A stretch of 64,000 nt of DNA, taken from contig NZ_MZGT01000002.1 of the NCBI RefSeq assembly GCF_002029255.1, positions 1-64,000 of the forward strand. The letters are read 5' to 3'. Source of the stretch: Clostridium chromiireducens. Lineage in GTDB: Bacteria; Bacillota; Clostridia; Clostridiales; Clostridiaceae. Positions 25,521 to 36,149 of the stretch are shown in pieces. The first letter of the stretch is position 1; every line of letters begins with the position of its first letter. The position numbers and the translations under genes are program-made. The notes beneath the pieces were generated by a model. That model saw nothing but the letters and a program-made list of their open reading frames with translations. It did no database searches and was not told the DNA's origin.

Positions 25521-25880
25521 TTTATATATTATAAAAAGAATTAGCGTATTGCTAGTTTTTTCTCTTACTCGAAAGGTTGAATTTTGTCTATAATCTCATA
25601 AGTAATTTCTTGTTAATTAAACACAGTATTGGATATTATTAAGTTCATGAGCATTATAATTAAGGTTTGCTTAGCAAATCCTAATTTAATGTAAAATATA
25701 GAGAAAGATATAGTTTTTAACGGAAAGCTTCATAGCTATTTGCCATAATTATTTGTATAAATACTATAATTATGTATGTTTCAATTTTTTTTGTAAAGCT
25801 TTAATATTGTAGTGAAAACGTTATGTATCAACATAGCCGATACTACAGACAAATTAAATTATTGAGGAATGGGTGATTTT
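25521..25880. other. Leader region of the chemotaxis receptor gene
   Basis: No gene is visible. A small hairpin (ATTAAGGTTTGC with GCAAATCCTAAT, near 25659-25687) is present. TGAAAACGTTATG at 25814-25826 resembles a catabolite-repression site but lacks a conserved C. I looked for a c-di-GMP riboswitch and did not find its conserved core. Confidence 0.35.
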
Positions 25881-27641
25881 ATGAGGAAATTAAAAAGTAC
25901 AATTATACTAATGAATGTACTAATTGTAGGAGTTGTTACATTATTAGTTGGTTTAATATCCATCAATCAGCTAAGGAAAAGTAATTTAGAAGCAGTTTAT
26001 CAGTATGAAATTACTCTCAGAGACGGATATGACAAGAATATTAAGAATCAGGTTGATAATGTGATTGGGCTATTAAATGGTATAAATAAAATGCAATTGG
26101 ATGGTAAGCTAACAGATGATGAAGCAAAGAAACAAGCAAGAAATCTAGTGAAATCTTTGAGATACGATGAAACAGGCTACTTTTGGATAGACAATATAAG
26201 CACTTCAGCAACTGATAATTCAGCAGCAGATACAGCTTCAAAAAGCAGTAGTGATGGAGATGGGACTCAAACCAATTTTAAAGAGAAGATAATGAGTCTT
26301 GTGCTTAAAGATGGAAGTGGTTTTACAGATTTTGATTATACCAAGCCAAATGGAGATGTAGCGCCTAAAAGAGCATATTCAGCATTATTTAAGCCCTATA
26401 ACTGGGTAATAAGCACTGGAAATTATGTAGATAATATAGATTCAGAAATTAAAGCAAAAACGTCTGAACTTAATGGAATGTTAATAAAGACAATTATCGT
26501 ATTAGTGGCATCTCTTGCAATTCTCATAGCTTTATCAATATTTGCAGCAATTAAGATTTCATCTAATTTAACAAAACCACTAATTCAGATAAAAGAACTG
26601 GCAGAGAGACTAGCCAGATATGACTTTACTGAAAATGTAAATATACATAGTAAAAATGAATTTGGACAAACCGCTGTTGCTTTAAATAAAGCTCAAGATA
26701 ATGTTAAGAAATTAATAAAGAGTATAAATGGACAAACTCTTGAGCTAACTGCTTCTGCGGAAGAATTATCGGCTGTAGCTCAAGAGGTAACTAACAAGGT
26801 ATTAGATATAAGTAAGTCTACAGAAAATATTACTACTAATATGAGCGAATCTATGAAGTCTGCTAATCTAGTAAATCAGTCAATGAAAGAAATAAGTGAA
26901 AGTATTTCAGAGTTATCTAAAAAGTCATCAGATGGAAGCGAAATTTCTACTGGCTTTAAAGAGAAGTCTTCGAAGCTTAAAAGTCAGACAGATGAGGCGT
27001 TAACCAATACCAGAAATATATATGAGGACAGAGAGAAAATGATAATAAGTGCTATAAATGATGGGGCAGTGGTAAAAGAAGTTTCAAAGATGGTAGAAGC
27101 CATATCGTCTATAGCTGAAGAAACAAATCTGTTAGCATTAAATGCTGCGATAGAAGCAGCTAGAGCAGGTGAACATGGTAAAGGCTTTGCTGTAGTATCA
27201 GAGGAAGTTAGAAAGCTTGCTGAGCAGTCAGCGAGTTCAGCATCGTCTATTCAAAGCACTGTTACAAAAGTTCAAAGAGCTTTTAAGAAACTTTCTGATA
27301 ACAGTAATGAGGTGCTAAATTTTATTAACAAAGATGTTACAAAACAATTTAATGAATTTATGGTATCTAGTGAGTTTTATTATGACAATGCTAAGGAAAT
27401 TAGTAGAATATCAGAAGATATTGCAACAATGTCAGAGCAATTAAATGCATTATCCCAAGAGATAAATGCAATGGTTAATGTTATGGCATCTAATTCAGAA
27501 AAAGCAACAGAGGATTCTGCTACAATATTTGAGGGCATAACAGAGGCAACTGAAAGTATGTCAGAAATTGCTGTTACGGTTGATAAACAAGTACAACTTG
27601 CACAAAATCTTAATGAATTGCTTGAAGAATTTAAAATATAA
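25881..27641 (+). CDS. Methyl-accepting chemotaxis protein, 586 aa
   Basis: A membrane chemoreceptor. Residues about 6-28 and 196-220 are membrane segments around a single Cache-type sensor ([13 protein letters not shown]). HAMP spans about 220-275 and the signalling domain about 300-586, with the conserved hairpin tip [20 protein letters not shown]. The sensor has a Ser/Asp-rich insert ([20 protein letters not shown]) where the ligand loop usually lies, which is odd. The ATG at 25881 is preferred to the in-frame ATG at 25869 because GAGGAATGGG precedes it; the earlier ATG abuts that site. It lies just before the xylan genes with no clear terminator between, so a sugar ligand is possible but unproven. 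Confidence 0.92.
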   Translation: MRKLKSTIILMNVLIVGVVTLLVGLISINQLRKSNLEAVYQYEITLRDGYDKNIKNQVDNVIGLLNGINKMQLDGKLTDDEAKKQARNLVKSLRYDETGYFWIDNISTSATDNSAADTASKSSSDGDGTQTNFKEKIMSLVLKDGSGFTDFDYTKPNGDVAPKRAYSALFKPYNWVISTGNYVDNIDSEIKAKTSELNGMLIKTIIVLVASLAILIALSIFAAIKISSNLTKPLIQIKELAERLARYDFTENVNIHSKNEFGQTAVALNKAQDNVKKLIKSINGQTLELTASAEELSAVAQEVTNKVLDISKSTENITTNMSESMKSANLVNQSMKEISESISELSKKSSDGSEISTGFKEKSSKLKSQTDEALTNTRNIYEDREKMIISAINDGAVVKEVSKMVEAISSIAEETNLLALNAAIEAARAGEHGKGFAVVSEEVRKLAEQSASSASSIQSTVTKVQRAFKKLSDNSNEVLNFINKDVTKQFNEFMVSSEFYYDNAKEISRISEDIATMSEQLNALSQEINAMVNVMASNSEKATEDSATIFEGITEATESMSEIAVTVDKQVQLAQNLNELLEEFKI

Positions 27642-27757
27642 ATTTTAATGTTAGTAGCTAGTGATTTTAAGTGAAAAACTTGATGGTGTTATTGCTGATT
27701 CAATTTTCAGTTTAAATATAAGTCACAAAATAAATATATAAAAGGAGACTATTTAAC

Positions 27758-29857
27758 ATGGTAAATAAAAAAAGTGAAATGTATTCGTGTTGGCTTAGCC
27801 ACAGAGAAATTAAAAACAGCAATTACAAAGAGTATATTGAAAATATTGTAATTTCTTATAAAAGTCAGATTATAGACTCTGCACTATGGGAATTAAAGAA
27901 AGCATTTGAACAAATTGATAATACAAAAGTAGAACAGAAGATATACGAGAAAGAAGAAGGAATTGAGCATGAAAAATATATCAAATTGGAAAAATCAAAT
28001 GATAAAAGCTTAGTTAGTGAAGGCTATAAAATAAAACATAAAATTCTTTTAGGAAAGAAACAAGTAATTATTATTTCAGCTAAAGATGATAATGGGATTC
28101 TTTATGGAGTATTTGCTCTATTGCGTTTGCTTGAGCAAAATAAACAGATTGATGGTATAGAAATTATTGATAATCCAAAGAAAAATATAAGGCTGGTAAA
28201 TCATTGGGATAACATTGATGGAACTGTAGAGCGTGGTTTTGCGGGAAGTTCTATCTTATTCGAAAGCTGCCGAAATAAAGATATCATGAAAGAGGTTATG
28301 GACGCAATAGGTGGTATAGCAGCAACTAATAATGCACTAAGAAAAGCCTTTAATGATGATTACAATGTAGCATCTGATTTAGATAGGATTAATGATTATG
28401 CAAGAATGCTCTCGTCTGTCGGAATTAATGGAGTAATTATAAATAACACTAATGTTCATGCAGCAGAAACATATTTAATAGATAACAAAATTAATATTCT
28501 AAAAACTATTAGTAAAATATTTGATAAATGGGGAATTAAAACTTATTTAAGTATCAATTTTGCAGCACCAATTACACTTGGAGATTTACAAACTTCTGAT
28601 CCATTAGATGAAAATGTAATACAATGGTGGAAGAGAAAAACAGAGCATGTATATAGTGTAATTCCGAACCTAGGTGGTTTTATGGTAAAAGCAGATTCAG
28701 AAGGAAGACCAGGTCCTTTCACTTATGGACGTAATCATGCAGAGGGTGCCAATATGCTTGCAAGTGCTTTATCACCGTATGGAGGAATATTAATATGGAG
28801 ATGTTTTGTATATAACTGCAGACAGGATTGGAGAGATCATACAATTGATAGAGCCAAGGCAGCGTATGATTGCTTTACGCCATTAGATGGACAATTTTTA
28901 GATAATGTATATTTGCAAATTAAAAACGGCCCAATGGATTTCCAAGTCAAAGAACCGATATCACCACTATTTGGAGCATTGGATAACACTAATAAATTAA
29001 TGGAGTTTCAGATTACTCAGGAATATACAGGTCAGCAAAAGCACGTTTGTTTTTTAATACCATGGTGGAAGGAAATCTTAAGTGCTCAAACATATGCTAA
29101 TGACACAGATAGTTTAGTTGCGGAAAGAATTACAGGAATCGCAGCAATAGTTAATGTAGGAAATGATGAAAATTGGACAGGGCATTTTTTAGCACAAGCT
29201 AATCTTTATGGTTATGGACGCCTTGCTTGGAATTCAGATATTACTAGTGAACAAATAGTAGAAGAGTGGATCAACCTTACCTTTGGGGAAAATTCATTGG
29301 TTATTAAGAATGTACAAGAAATTTTAATGAATTCATGGAAAACTTATGAGAAGTATACCTCACCACTTGGAATAGGCTGGATGGTAGCACCTGGACATCA
29401 TTATGGACCAGATGTAGATGGTTATGAATTTTCTCCTTGGGGAACATATCATAGGGCAGATTGTAAAGGTATTGGCATAGATAGAACTTTGGAAACTGGA
29501 ACAGGTTATTCAGGACAATATAATGAGCCGTTAAAAAGTTTATATAATAATTTAGAAACTTGTCCGGATGAATTGTTGTTATTTTTCCACCATGCTTCCT
29601 ATAAGCATGTGCTGAAATCCGGAAAAAGTGTAATTCAACATATTTATGATACTCATTTTGAAGGATATGAAGAGGTAAAAGAATTTATTTCAAAATGGGA
29701 AGAATTAGAGGGGAAAATAGATATATATATATATGAACAAACTCTTGAACGATTAAAAATACAGCTTGATAGTGCTGAAAATTGGAAGGATCAGATAAAT
29801 ACTTATTTTCATAGAATGTCAGGAATTGAAGATGAAAAGAAAAGACGGATATACTAA
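27758..29857 (+). CDS. aguA: GH67 alpha-glucuronidase, 699 aa
   Basis: Removes 4-O-methyl-glucuronic acid from the non-reducing end of xylooligosaccharides. Family GH67 is clear from VNHWDNIDGTVERGFAGSSI, WRCFVYNCRQDWRDHTIDRA and LDGQFLDNVYLQIKNGP. The three catalytic residues of Geobacillus AguA as I recall them (E285, D364, E392) correspond here to E315 (KADSEG), D394 (GPMDFQ) and E422 (ITQEYTG), a constant offset of 30. There is no signal peptide, so it works in the cytoplasm on imported aldouronic acids. The ATG at 27758 follows AAAAGGAG. It is the first gene of the xylan cluster; no terminator separates it from the upstream receptor gene. Confidence 0.95.
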   Translation: MVNKKSEMYSCWLSHREIKNSNYKEYIENIVISYKSQIIDSALWELKKAFEQIDNTKVEQKIYEKEEGIEHEKYIKLEKSNDKSLVSEGYKIKHKILLGKKQVIIISAKDDNGILYGVFALLRLLEQNKQIDGIEIIDNPKKNIRLVNHWDNIDGTVERGFAGSSILFESCRNKDIMKEVMDAIGGIAATNNALRKAFNDDYNVASDLDRINDYARMLSSVGINGVIINNTNVHAAETYLIDNKINILKTISKIFDKWGIKTYLSINFAAPITLGDLQTSDPLDENVIQWWKRKTEHVYSVIPNLGGFMVKADSEGRPGPFTYGRNHAEGANMLASALSPYGGILIWRCFVYNCRQDWRDHTIDRAKAAYDCFTPLDGQFLDNVYLQIKNGPMDFQVKEPISPLFGALDNTNKLMEFQITQEYTGQQKHVCFLIPWWKEILSAQTYANDTDSLVAERITGIAAIVNVGNDENWTGHFLAQANLYGYGRLAWNSDITSEQIVEEWINLTFGENSLVIKNVQEILMNSWKTYEKYTSPLGIGWMVAPGHHYGPDVDGYEFSPWGTYHRADCKGIGIDRTLETGTGYSGQYNEPLKSLYNNLETCPDELLLFFHHASYKHVLKSGKSVIQHIYDTHFEGYEEVKEFISKWEELEGKIDIYIYEQTLERLKIQLDSAENWKDQINTYFHRMSGIEDEKKRRIY

Positions 29858-30014
29858 ATTATCAATAATCTTACTTTCAATGCAAAGATTTTAAAAAATT
29901 CTTATATTTTTTATTTGGCAGACAGAGGATAAGGATTTGAATAAGGAGATAGCAGAGCTAACTATAGATATTATTATAAAGTAAACAGAATTCAATATTC
30001 AAGGAGGGTTTATT

Positions 30015-31529
30015 ATGTCAAAAGAAATTAAAGAGATTAAGATACCTGTTTCAGGCAAGCCTTTTAAAAATAATGTTTCGTATTGTGTTGGTACAGGAAG
30101 AATGGGACTAGCGCTTCAAAAGGAATATATTGATCATTTGAAAATAGCTCAGCAATCAATACATTTCCAATATATCCGCGGTCATGGATTGTTTTGCGAT
30201 GATGTAGGAATATATAGAGAATGTGAAATGGATGGAGAAACATATCCTTTTTATAATTTTACTTATTTAGATAGAATTATGGATACCTATCTTGAAAATG
30301 GAATTAAACCATTTCTTGAATTGGGATTTATGCCGGAAAAGCTTAAAACTGGCGATAATACAGTATTTTATTGGAAAGGGAATGTAACCCCGCCTATATC
30401 CTACGAGAAATGGGCAGAGCTCATTACAGTTACTTTAAATCATTTAATAGATAGATATGGTAGAGAAGAAGTGATCACATGGCCAATTGAAGTGTGGAAT
30501 GAACCTAATATAGCATTTTGGGCAGGTACTATGGAAGAATATTTCATGCTTTATGATTGTTCTGCAGAAGCTGTTAAGAAAGTTGATCCACGAATCCAAG
30601 TTGGTGGACCAGCAATTTGTGGTGTAGAAACAGAAAAGTGGCTGAGGTCGTTCTTTGAGCACTGCATTGAGAATGATTCACCTTTGGATTTTATAACTCG
30701 TCATTGTTATACTGCTGACCAGCAAACTAATCGAGGACATTATATATACCATACTTTGAACGATCCAAGTTATATGATTAAGGAACTTAAAGAGACTAGA
30801 ATGATTATGGCGGATTATCCACGTGTAGCTAATATGCCGCTTCATATAACAGAATTTAATAGTTCTTATGTCCCAATCTGCCCAGTTCATGATATGGATT
30901 TCCATGCAGGATATATAGCTCGTATTCTTAGTGAGGCTGGAGAATATGCCGATTCTTATTCCTATTGGACATTTAGTGATGTATTTGAAGAAATGGATGT
31001 TCCTAAATCAGTATTCCATGGAGGATTTGGTCTAATTTCTTTAAACTCAATAAAAAAACCGACATTTTATGCTTTTGAGTTTTTCTCAAAGGCCGGTAAA
31101 GAGCTGCTTTACCGTGATGAACATTTGGTTGTTACTAAAAATGAGGATAGGTATGTGATTATCGGATGGAACTATCATGATATGAAGGATTGTAAACAAT
31201 CTTCTGATGAAACATATGTATTATTAATACCAGCCATAGAGAAACAAGCCATTGCACTGAAAAAAGAAGTGGGAGGACAGCATGCAAATCCAATGCAGAC
31301 TTGGAGCAATCTTGGAAAACCGCGCAGTCTAAATAAAGAGCAACTAGACATATTGAAGGCTTCAGCAGAGCCACTTCAAACTGATGCTAAATTGCTTGAA
31401 CAAGATGGCATCTACAGAATAGAATTACAAATTCCATGCAATCACTTATGCATGTTGGAAATTTTGCCAGTAAGTGATAAGACAGATACTTATCTTGGAT
31501 ATAAGCAAGAAGAATTTTATGGAATGTAG
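30015..31529 (+). CDS. xynB: GH39 beta-xylosidase, 504 aa
   Basis: Releases xylose from short xylooligosaccharides with retention of configuration. The GH39 acid/base is E163 in PIEVWNEPNIAFWAG and the nucleophile E280 in LHITEFNSSYVP; the spacing of 117 equals that of the Thermoanaerobacterium enzyme as I recall it (E160, E277). Length (504 aa) is typical. There is no signal peptide, so it is cytoplasmic. The ATG at 30015 follows AAGGAGGG. It follows the alpha-glucuronidase by 157 bp and precedes an esterase by 39 bp, suggesting one transcript. Confidence 0.93.
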   Translation: MSKEIKEIKIPVSGKPFKNNVSYCVGTGRMGLALQKEYIDHLKIAQQSIHFQYIRGHGLFCDDVGIYRECEMDGETYPFYNFTYLDRIMDTYLENGIKPFLELGFMPEKLKTGDNTVFYWKGNVTPPISYEKWAELITVTLNHLIDRYGREEVITWPIEVWNEPNIAFWAGTMEEYFMLYDCSAEAVKKVDPRIQVGGPAICGVETEKWLRSFFEHCIENDSPLDFITRHCYTADQQTNRGHYIYHTLNDPSYMIKELKETRMIMADYPRVANMPLHITEFNSSYVPICPVHDMDFHAGYIARILSEAGEYADSYSYWTFSDVFEEMDVPKSVFHGGFGLISLNSIKKPTFYAFEFFSKAGKELLYRDEHLVVTKNEDRYVIIGWNYHDMKDCKQSSDETYVLLIPAIEKQAIALKKEVGGQHANPMQTWSNLGKPRSLNKEQLDILKASAEPLQTDAKLLEQDGIYRIELQIPCNHLCMLEILPVSDKTDTYLGYKQEEFYGM

Positions 31530-31568
31530 TGGTATTTATTAATATTAAATTAATTGAGGGGATAAAGT

Positions 31569-32651
31569 ATGAAGAATATTGATGTGACAGCTGTGCCTAA
31601 CGAATATAAAAAAGCAGCCCATAAGGAAGTTCAGGGGACTATTACTGAAGTTTCATACAGTGTAAAAAATTATATCAATAAGTCACGGCAACTCGTAACA
31701 GATCAAAATATCAGTTTTCAGGAAGTAGGAAGAGAAACAGTTGATGGGCCAGATATTATAAAGAAATTTAACGTATATTTGCCAGCAGGGTACAACAAAG
31801 ATGATAAGGATACTAAGTATAATGTATTGTATTTACTTCATGGGGTTGGCGGAAGTCGTTACGAATGGTTAGAGGGAAGCGGTAATTCTGAAGGGAATTT
31901 TGTTATATGCAATATACTTGATAATCTTATTGTAAATAATGATATTGATCCTTTGATTGTCGTATTTCCAGATGGCAGAAGTTCATATGACTGGACAGAC
32001 GATTCATTTAATGTAGAAGGAACTAACATGCTCGGATTTTATTATTTCGATTATGAACTAAGATATGATCTGATTCCCTTCATCGAATCCAATTATAATG
32101 TATATGCAAATATGAAGGATACGTCATCTGAAGGAATTGAATATAATCGAATGCATAGAGCCATAGCTGGTTTATCCATGGGTGGAATGCAAACTTTAAA
32201 CTTGATTGTTGGAGGTTATAGATGTGATTCAAAGATGTATACAGGGACGAATGGAGGCTGGAGCAACGGATTTGATAAGACTATTCTAGCACAAGGAATG
32301 GAAGATCTGTTCGCTTATGTAGGTGCTTTTTCCAATGCACCTACATCCAGCGATGGCAAGGTACTGGGTTCAAGTATAACATCATGTGGCTATAGGTTGG
32401 ACTTACTTTATATTACCTGTGGTGATGCAGACGAAATAGCAAGTCAGGACGGCTATGCAAAAGCGATTAACGGAATAATAGAGGCTGTGGGAGATAATCT
32501 GGATAATTATTATGAAATAGTTATAGAAGGTGGTGTGCATGATTTTAATGTATGGAACAATGGTGCATATAATTTTATCCGTTTATCTTTTGGAAGAAAT
32601 GAAGAACATTTAAAGTCAGGTGTTATTAGAATGGCACTTAATTCATATTGA
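31569..32651 (+). CDS. CE1-type esterase (acetylxylan/feruloyl esterase-like), 360 aa
   Basis: An alpha/beta-hydrolase of the esterase D / CE1 group. The oxyanion region is LYLLHGVGGSRYEW and the nucleophile is S203 in AIAGLSMGGMQTL. The likely catalytic histidine is in GGVHDFNVW near the C-terminus. No signal peptide is present, so it should remove acyl groups from imported oligosaccharides. About 70 N-terminal residues come before the core fold. Whether it prefers acetyl or feruloyl esters cannot be decided from sequence. It lies between the GH39 and carboxylesterase genes on the same strand, each with its own ribosome site (TTGAGGGGAT here). Confidence 0.82.
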   Translation: MKNIDVTAVPNEYKKAAHKEVQGTITEVSYSVKNYINKSRQLVTDQNISFQEVGRETVDGPDIIKKFNVYLPAGYNKDDKDTKYNVLYLLHGVGGSRYEWLEGSGNSEGNFVICNILDNLIVNNDIDPLIVVFPDGRSSYDWTDDSFNVEGTNMLGFYYFDYELRYDLIPFIESNYNVYANMKDTSSEGIEYNRMHRAIAGLSMGGMQTLNLIVGGYRCDSKMYTGTNGGWSNGFDKTILAQGMEDLFAYVGAFSNAPTSSDGKVLGSSITSCGYRLDLLYITCGDADEIASQDGYAKAINGIIEAVGDNLDNYYEIVIEGGVHDFNVWNNGAYNFIRLSFGRNEEHLKSGVIRMALNSY

Positions 32652-32704
32652 TAATTTATGTTTTCATAATATTAAATTTATATTAATTAAAGAGGTAATC
32701 AAGT

Positions 32705-34237
32705 ATGTTAAGGACAGTAAAAGTTGAAAATGGTATTATACAGGGATTGCCAGCAGCTGATCCACGTATAACAAGTTTTAAAGGTATACCATTTGCCGCA
32801 CCGCCACTAGGTGAAAACCGCTGGCGTGCTCCTAAGCCTGCAAAAAGTTGGAATGGTACTTTAAAAGCATTTGAATTTGCGCCAATATCAATGCAAGCAA
32901 AGACAGTTATAGATGAGAAGAATATATATACAAGAGAATGGAATGTGGATCCAGACATACCTATGGATGAGGATTGCCTATACCTAAATGTATGGACGCC
33001 AGCATGTAGTACTAATGAGAAATTACCTGTATTTGTATGGTACTTTGGTGGAGTACTTCAGTTTGGAAATACAGCTGAGATGGAATTCGACGGTGAGCGT
33101 ATTGCTCGTAGAGGCATTATTGTTGTAACGGTTAACTACCGTTTAAATGTTTTTGGTTTCTTATGTCATCCTGAGATAACAGCAGAAGCGCCAGAAGCTC
33201 CTGCAAATTTCGGAAACCTCGACCAGCAAGCGGGTACACAATGGGTTAAACGTAATATTGAGGCTTTCGGTGGTGATCCTAATAATATTACAATTGGAGG
33301 ACAGTCTGCCGGAGGGGGAAGTGTCTTGAGTCAACTAACTTCACCTCAAAATGAAGGTCTTTGTCAGAAGGCAATTATCCAGAGCGGTATCATTACAATG
33401 CTTTATAAAGGAAATCCGCTGCCTTTAGAAAAGTCTAATTTATCTCAAGCTGAACAGGAAGGAATAAAATTTTTTGAATTTTTAGGAGTTTCATCACTTG
33501 GTGAGGCACGTAAGCTTGATGCTGAATATATTCGTGATAAATCACTTGAATATAAGAAATTCTGGGGAACTGTTGAGGACAATGTATTCTGTGTAGGGGA
33601 TCCATTTAATCTTTTTCTTCAAAATAAACGTTTAATGGTGCCAATGCTTTTGGGGCATACCTCTTCTGAATTTTTTAATATCCCAAATGTTAAAAATATT
33701 GATGAATTTAGAGAGTTGGCAATTGAAATGTTCGGAGATGATGCTGATGAGTATCTGAAACTTTGTGAGGTTCAGTTGGGAGACGTTGATGAGGTACGAA
33801 AAAAAGCTTCAGTTAGTAGTATTGAGTATGCTATTCGTATTATTGGGCAGGTAAATGCTGATACGAACGCGAACATACCTTTGTATTATTATAATTTTGA
33901 TGCAGAAATACCAGGATGGGATAACCCTGGGACATTCCATTCTGTAGATCTTTGGTTCTTTTTTGAAACACTCGCTAAGTGTTGGAGGCCGTTTATTGGT
34001 AAACATTATGATCTTGCTCGTCAGATGTGCAATTATTGGGCTAATTTTATACGATCTGGAAATCCAAATGGCAAAGATTCCACTGGAGAGGATATGCCAT
34101 ATTGGGAAAGCTACACTCCTAAGGCACCGTATGGAATGGTATTCAGAGATAAAGTAGAGTTCGTGAAGGAACAGCCAAGTAATTTAATGAAGTTTTTAGT
34201 CAAGGAATATTTCAAAAAAGATAAAAATCCATATTAA
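32705..34237 (+). CDS. Type-B carboxylesterase, 510 aa
   Basis: A full-length type-B carboxylesterase (cholinesterase-like fold). FKGIPFAAPPLGENRWRAPK and EDCLYLNVWTPA are family signatures. The nucleophile is S201 in TIGGQSAGGGSV, and the catalytic histidine is in PGTFHSVDLWFF. It is cytoplasmic by lack of a signal. In this locus it probably removes an ester side group from xylooligosaccharides, but type-B enzymes are broad and the substrate is not shown by sequence. AAAGAGG at 32690-32696 precedes the ATG. The gene is followed by a gap holding a catabolite-repression site. Confidence 0.85.
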   Translation: MLRTVKVENGIIQGLPAADPRITSFKGIPFAAPPLGENRWRAPKPAKSWNGTLKAFEFAPISMQAKTVIDEKNIYTREWNVDPDIPMDEDCLYLNVWTPACSTNEKLPVFVWYFGGVLQFGNTAEMEFDGERIARRGIIVVTVNYRLNVFGFLCHPEITAEAPEAPANFGNLDQQAGTQWVKRNIEAFGGDPNNITIGGQSAGGGSVLSQLTSPQNEGLCQKAIIQSGIITMLYKGNPLPLEKSNLSQAEQEGIKFFEFLGVSSLGEARKLDAEYIRDKSLEYKKFWGTVEDNVFCVGDPFNLFLQNKRLMVPMLLGHTSSEFFNIPNVKNIDEFRELAIEMFGDDADEYLKLCEVQLGDVDEVRKKASVSSIEYAIRIIGQVNADTNANIPLYYYNFDAEIPGWDNPGTFHSVDLWFFFETLAKCWRPFIGKHYDLARQMCNYWANFIRSGNPNGKDSTGEDMPYWESYTPKAPYGMVFRDKVEFVKEQPSNLMKFLVKEYFKKDKNPY

Positions 34238-34323
34238 ATTCTAGAATCTATAATTTTTGGTATTTTTCATATAGTTTGTTAGGTTGTTGATATTACCCTA
34301 GGATGATAAACTGTATTTGTAAA

Positions 34324-34338
34324 TGAAAAACGTTTACA
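34324..34338. promoter_or_regulatory. Candidate cre site (CcpA) before the importer
   Basis: TGAAAAACGTTTACA (34324-34338) lies 55 bp upstream of the solute-binding protein gene. Its reverse complement, TGTAAACGTTTTTCA, is close to the cre consensus TGTAAACGTTTTCA with one extra T. It suggests carbon-catabolite repression of the transporter and enzymes downstream, and an internal promoter here. Confidence 0.65.
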
Positions 34339-34392
34339 AATAATAATATAACACAAAATATATAATGTAAAAGAAAGTAGGGGGAAATGTAA

Positions 34393-36075
34393 ATGAGAAA
34401 AAGAAAAATAATAGTAAGTATCCTTTTATCAGGAACATTAGTATTAGGTCTTCTTGCAGGCTGTGGAAGTAAAACTGCTGAAACAGCAAGTACATCAAGT
34501 GATGGTAAAGTTAAAGAATTCACAGCATTTTTTGCAACAGCAGGAAAGGAACTTCCAGATAATAATAGACTTAAAGAGGTTATCGCTCAAAAATTTGGAG
34601 TAAAGATAAATGAGTCATGGCTTACAGGACAAACTCCTAAAGAAAGAATCGGAGTAATGATTGCAGGTGGCGAATATCCAGATATGATAGATGGAACAGA
34701 AGGAACACAAGCATTAGTAGATGCAGGAGCATTTGTTCCATTAGAAGATAAAATTGATAAATACCCTAATATTAAAAATTTCTGGACGCCTGCTCAATGG
34801 GAAGCATTAAGAAAAGCAGATGGACATATTTACTATATACCACAGTTTGGAAATGTAAAGAATGAAGATACATCAACATTCTTTAATGATGAGGCTTTCT
34901 GGATTCAAAAAGAAGTTTTAGCATGGGCTAATTTCCCAAAGATCACAACAGTTGATGAATATTTTGATTTAATTGAAAAATATAAAGCTGCAAATCCACA
35001 AATAGATGGACAACCAACTATAGGGTTTGAAATCTTAAGTGATGACTGGAGATATTTCTGTTTAGAAAATCCTCCTCAATTCGTAGCTGGATATCCTAAC
35101 GATGGAAGAGCAATTATTAATAAAGATACATTAACAGCTACAAACTATAACACAATTCCAGAAGCACAAAAATACTTCAAGAAAATAAATGAAGAATACA
35201 ATAAAGGAATTGTAGATCCTGAAACATTTACAGCAAAATATGATCAATATATTGCAAAAATTTCTTCAGGTGCAGTACTTGGAATGGTTGATCAATATTG
35301 GGAGTTCAGAGATGCTGAATTAGCATTAAAGACAAGAAACTTAGACAACAGAACTTATATTCCACTACCTTTAACTCTTGACAAGAGCATAAAGCCAAAT
35401 TATAGAATGAAACCAGCATTTAATTCAGCTGGCGGTCTAGGAATTTCAGTTAGTTGTAAAGATGTAGATGGTGCATTAAAAGCTATTAATGATTTATTAT
35501 CTGACGATGCATTAAAATTAAGATACTGGGGAGAAAAAGATAAAGACTATTCAGTAGATGATAAAGGTTTAATGGTCAGAAATGAAGAGCAAAGAAATAA
35601 TTCTAGAAACAAAGATTGGCAAAATGCTAATTTATGCATGTACACATATTTGCCTCAATATACTTCAGGCTACCTTGAAGATAAAATTAATACTATATTA
35701 CCAGAGCAACAATTAAGTGAGTTTGAAGGAACATTAAAAGATATAGATAAAAAAATTCTTAATGCATATGGCCATAAGAAATGGTCAGATTTCTTAGATG
35801 AAATGCCTGAAGAAAATGACCCTTGGTACCCAATTTATTCAGCAACAAATTCGTGGTCAGTAGATGAACCTGCGATGATGGCAATGACAAAAATGGATGA
35901 TATTAAAAGACAATGGTTACCTAAAGTTATAATGAGTACTCCAGATAAATTTGATTCAACTTGGGCTGAATATCAAAATACACTTACAACTGGAGCTGAC
36001 ATAAAGGTATATGAAGATACACTTACTAAAGAAGTTAAGAAGAGAGTAGAAGTAGCTAATAAGGCAAAAAAATAG
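34393..36075 (+). CDS. Oligosaccharide ABC importer, solute-binding lipoprotein (LplA type), 560 aa
   Basis: The extracellular binding protein of an oligosaccharide importer. The N-terminus is a lipoprotein signal (MRKRKIIVSILLSG, then LLAGC with the lipid-bearing C24). The mature part is a long (about 535 aa) family-1 binding protein of the LplA group, with FGNVKNEDTSTFFNDEAFWI and PQIDGQPTIGFEI typical regions. Such long proteins serve complex plant-oligosaccharide importers. The ATG at 34393 follows GTAGGGGGAAA. It is followed by a hairpin and then two permease genes. The likely cargo is xylooligosaccharide or aldouronic acid, judged from the surrounding enzymes. Confidence 0.9.
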   Translation: MRKRKIIVSILLSGTLVLGLLAGCGSKTAETASTSSDGKVKEFTAFFATAGKELPDNNRLKEVIAQKFGVKINESWLTGQTPKERIGVMIAGGEYPDMIDGTEGTQALVDAGAFVPLEDKIDKYPNIKNFWTPAQWEALRKADGHIYYIPQFGNVKNEDTSTFFNDEAFWIQKEVLAWANFPKITTVDEYFDLIEKYKAANPQIDGQPTIGFEILSDDWRYFCLENPPQFVAGYPNDGRAIINKDTLTATNYNTIPEAQKYFKKINEEYNKGIVDPETFTAKYDQYIAKISSGAVLGMVDQYWEFRDAELALKTRNLDNRTYIPLPLTLDKSIKPNYRMKPAFNSAGGLGISVSCKDVDGALKAINDLLSDDALKLRYWGEKDKDYSVDDKGLMVRNEEQRNNSRNKDWQNANLCMYTYLPQYTSGYLEDKINTILPEQQLSEFEGTLKDIDKKILNAYGHKKWSDFLDEMPEENDPWYPIYSATNSWSVDEPAMMAMTKMDDIKRQWLPKVIMSTPDKFDSTWAEYQNTLTTGADIKVYEDTLTKEVKKRVEVANKAKK

Positions 36076-36091
36076 ATATATAAGTAGGAAT

Positions 36092-36120
36092 TAGGGATCT
36101 TTTCAGATCCCTATTCTTTA
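36092..36120 (+). terminator. Intra-operon hairpin between binding protein and permeases
   Basis: TAGGGATCT (36092-36100) and AGATCCCTA (36105-36113) form a perfect 9-bp stem with a 4-nt loop, followed by TTCTTTA. Placed between a binding-protein gene and its permeases, it probably lowers read-through or protects the upstream mRNA, giving more binding protein than permease. Confidence 0.8.
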
Positions 36121-36149
36121 AAATTTGTATGATAAAAGGGAGGAAAAAA

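Noticed and set aside
25814-25828. Second cre site before the chemoreceptor gene
   Set aside because: TGAAAACGTTATG lacks the conserved C in the right half; too weak to call.
25521-25880. c-di-GMP riboswitch before the chemoreceptor gene
   Set aside because: The conserved core motifs of GEMM-type riboswitches are absent.
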